Assembly: GCF_003732705.1 (NCBI RefSeq)
Contig: NZ_MOBR01000006.1
Location: forward strand, 141,975 to 205,974
Reading direction: 5' to 3'
DNA: 64,000 nucleotides
From: Pseudomonas frederiksbergensis
GTDB lineage: Bacteria > Pseudomonadota > Gammaproteobacteria > Pseudomonadales > Pseudomonadaceae
Shown here: piece after piece, positions 63,878-64,000 of the stretch
How positions within the stretch are numbered: position 1 is the stretch's first letter
Layout of the letters: each line of letters opens with the position of its first letter
Translations under genes and position numbers: made by a program
Notes under the pieces: model-generated
What the model was told of the DNA's origin: nothing
Databases searched by the model: none
What the model saw: only the letters and a program-made list of their open reading frames with translations

Positions 63878-64000
63878 CCCCTCTCCCTAACCCTCTCCCC
63901 AAGGGGGCGAGGGGACTGACCGAGGTGTCCTTGGAGCTACATCGACTTGAATTACCGAGTTGAACTCAGGCCTTGAAAGCAATATAGATCGGCTCCCTTT
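63878..64000. repeat. CCCTCTCCC-type intergenic repeat, cut by the window edge
   Basis: CCCCTCTCCCTAACCCTCTC is followed by AAGGGGGCGAGGGG and a second conserved segment (CGACTTGAATTACCGAG, GATCGGCTCCCTTT) that continues past the edge. It resembles a longer Pseudomonas intergenic repeat whose second GC-rich arm would lie just beyond the window. Confidence 0.55.

Overview
The window is a stretch of a Pseudomonas chromosome, most likely from the P. fluorescens group. The evidence is high GC content, Pseudomonas-restricted small families (DUF6124, DUF3509), a DUF6543-type giant toxin-like protein, a complete wsp operon, and many paired REP-type palindromes between genes. Most genes are chromosomal core genes. 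No tRNA, rRNA, CRISPR array, complete insertion sequence or prophage was seen.

Layout. 1-3424 (-): a very large DUF6543/dermonecrotic-toxin-like protein running off the left edge. 3688-4213 (+): a strongly structured leader followed by a DUF6124 gene. 4461-4784: a one-domain Ig-like protein. 5019-12285 (-): an N-acetylglucosamine operon of GntR regulator, nagA, SIS-type deaminase, a EIIA-HPr-EI fusion and a EIICB permease. 12.7-17.4 kb: housekeeping genes (L,D-transpeptidase, two NUDIX enzymes, gamma carbonic anhydrase, DUF1289, purT) with a 161-bp hairpin MITE-like element. 17.5-21.3 kb (-): an MHS-type transporter, a CorC-like CBS protein and a CcsA/YpjD-like protein. 21.5-30.2 kb (+): ffh, rpsP-rimM-trmD-rplS, xerD, dsbC, hom, thrC. 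30.3-32.6 kb: a kinase-less EvgS-like sensor, a degenerate receiver protein and DUF3509. 32.8-40.6 kb: a periplasmic-binding-like protein, a CoA transferase, YaeQ, recJ, an old yellow enzyme and opgD.

41.0-44.0 kb is the most accessory-looking part: small ORFs, a Bro-N protein behind a long structured leader, and a stand-alone COG1106/RloA-like ATPase. 44.0-54.0 kb (-) is a polyamine/GABA-type block: LysR regulator, aldehyde dehydrogenase, a complete ABC importer (binding protein, ATPase, two permeases), patD and an APC permease, matching the E. coli ydcSTUV-patD order with an extra dehydrogenase. 54.2 kb: a YebE/DUF533 protein. 55.4-63.8 kb (+): wspA-B-C-D-E-F-R, the surface-sensing pathway that drives cyclic-di-GMP synthesis.

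The best candidate for something undescribed is a pair of related structured leaders, at 3688-3849 (+) and 42247-42389 (-). They precede two unrelated small genes (DUF6124 and Bro-N). Both fold into a long stem around GC-rich hairpins, both share short primary-sequence blocks, and in both the reading frame through the leader is in frame with the downstream gene. Other points worth checking are the hairpin MITE that abuts a gene start, the orphan RloA-like ATPase, the EIICB protein whose second EIIB domain lacks the phosphoacceptor cysteine, and three copies of a ~110-bp palindromic repeat.
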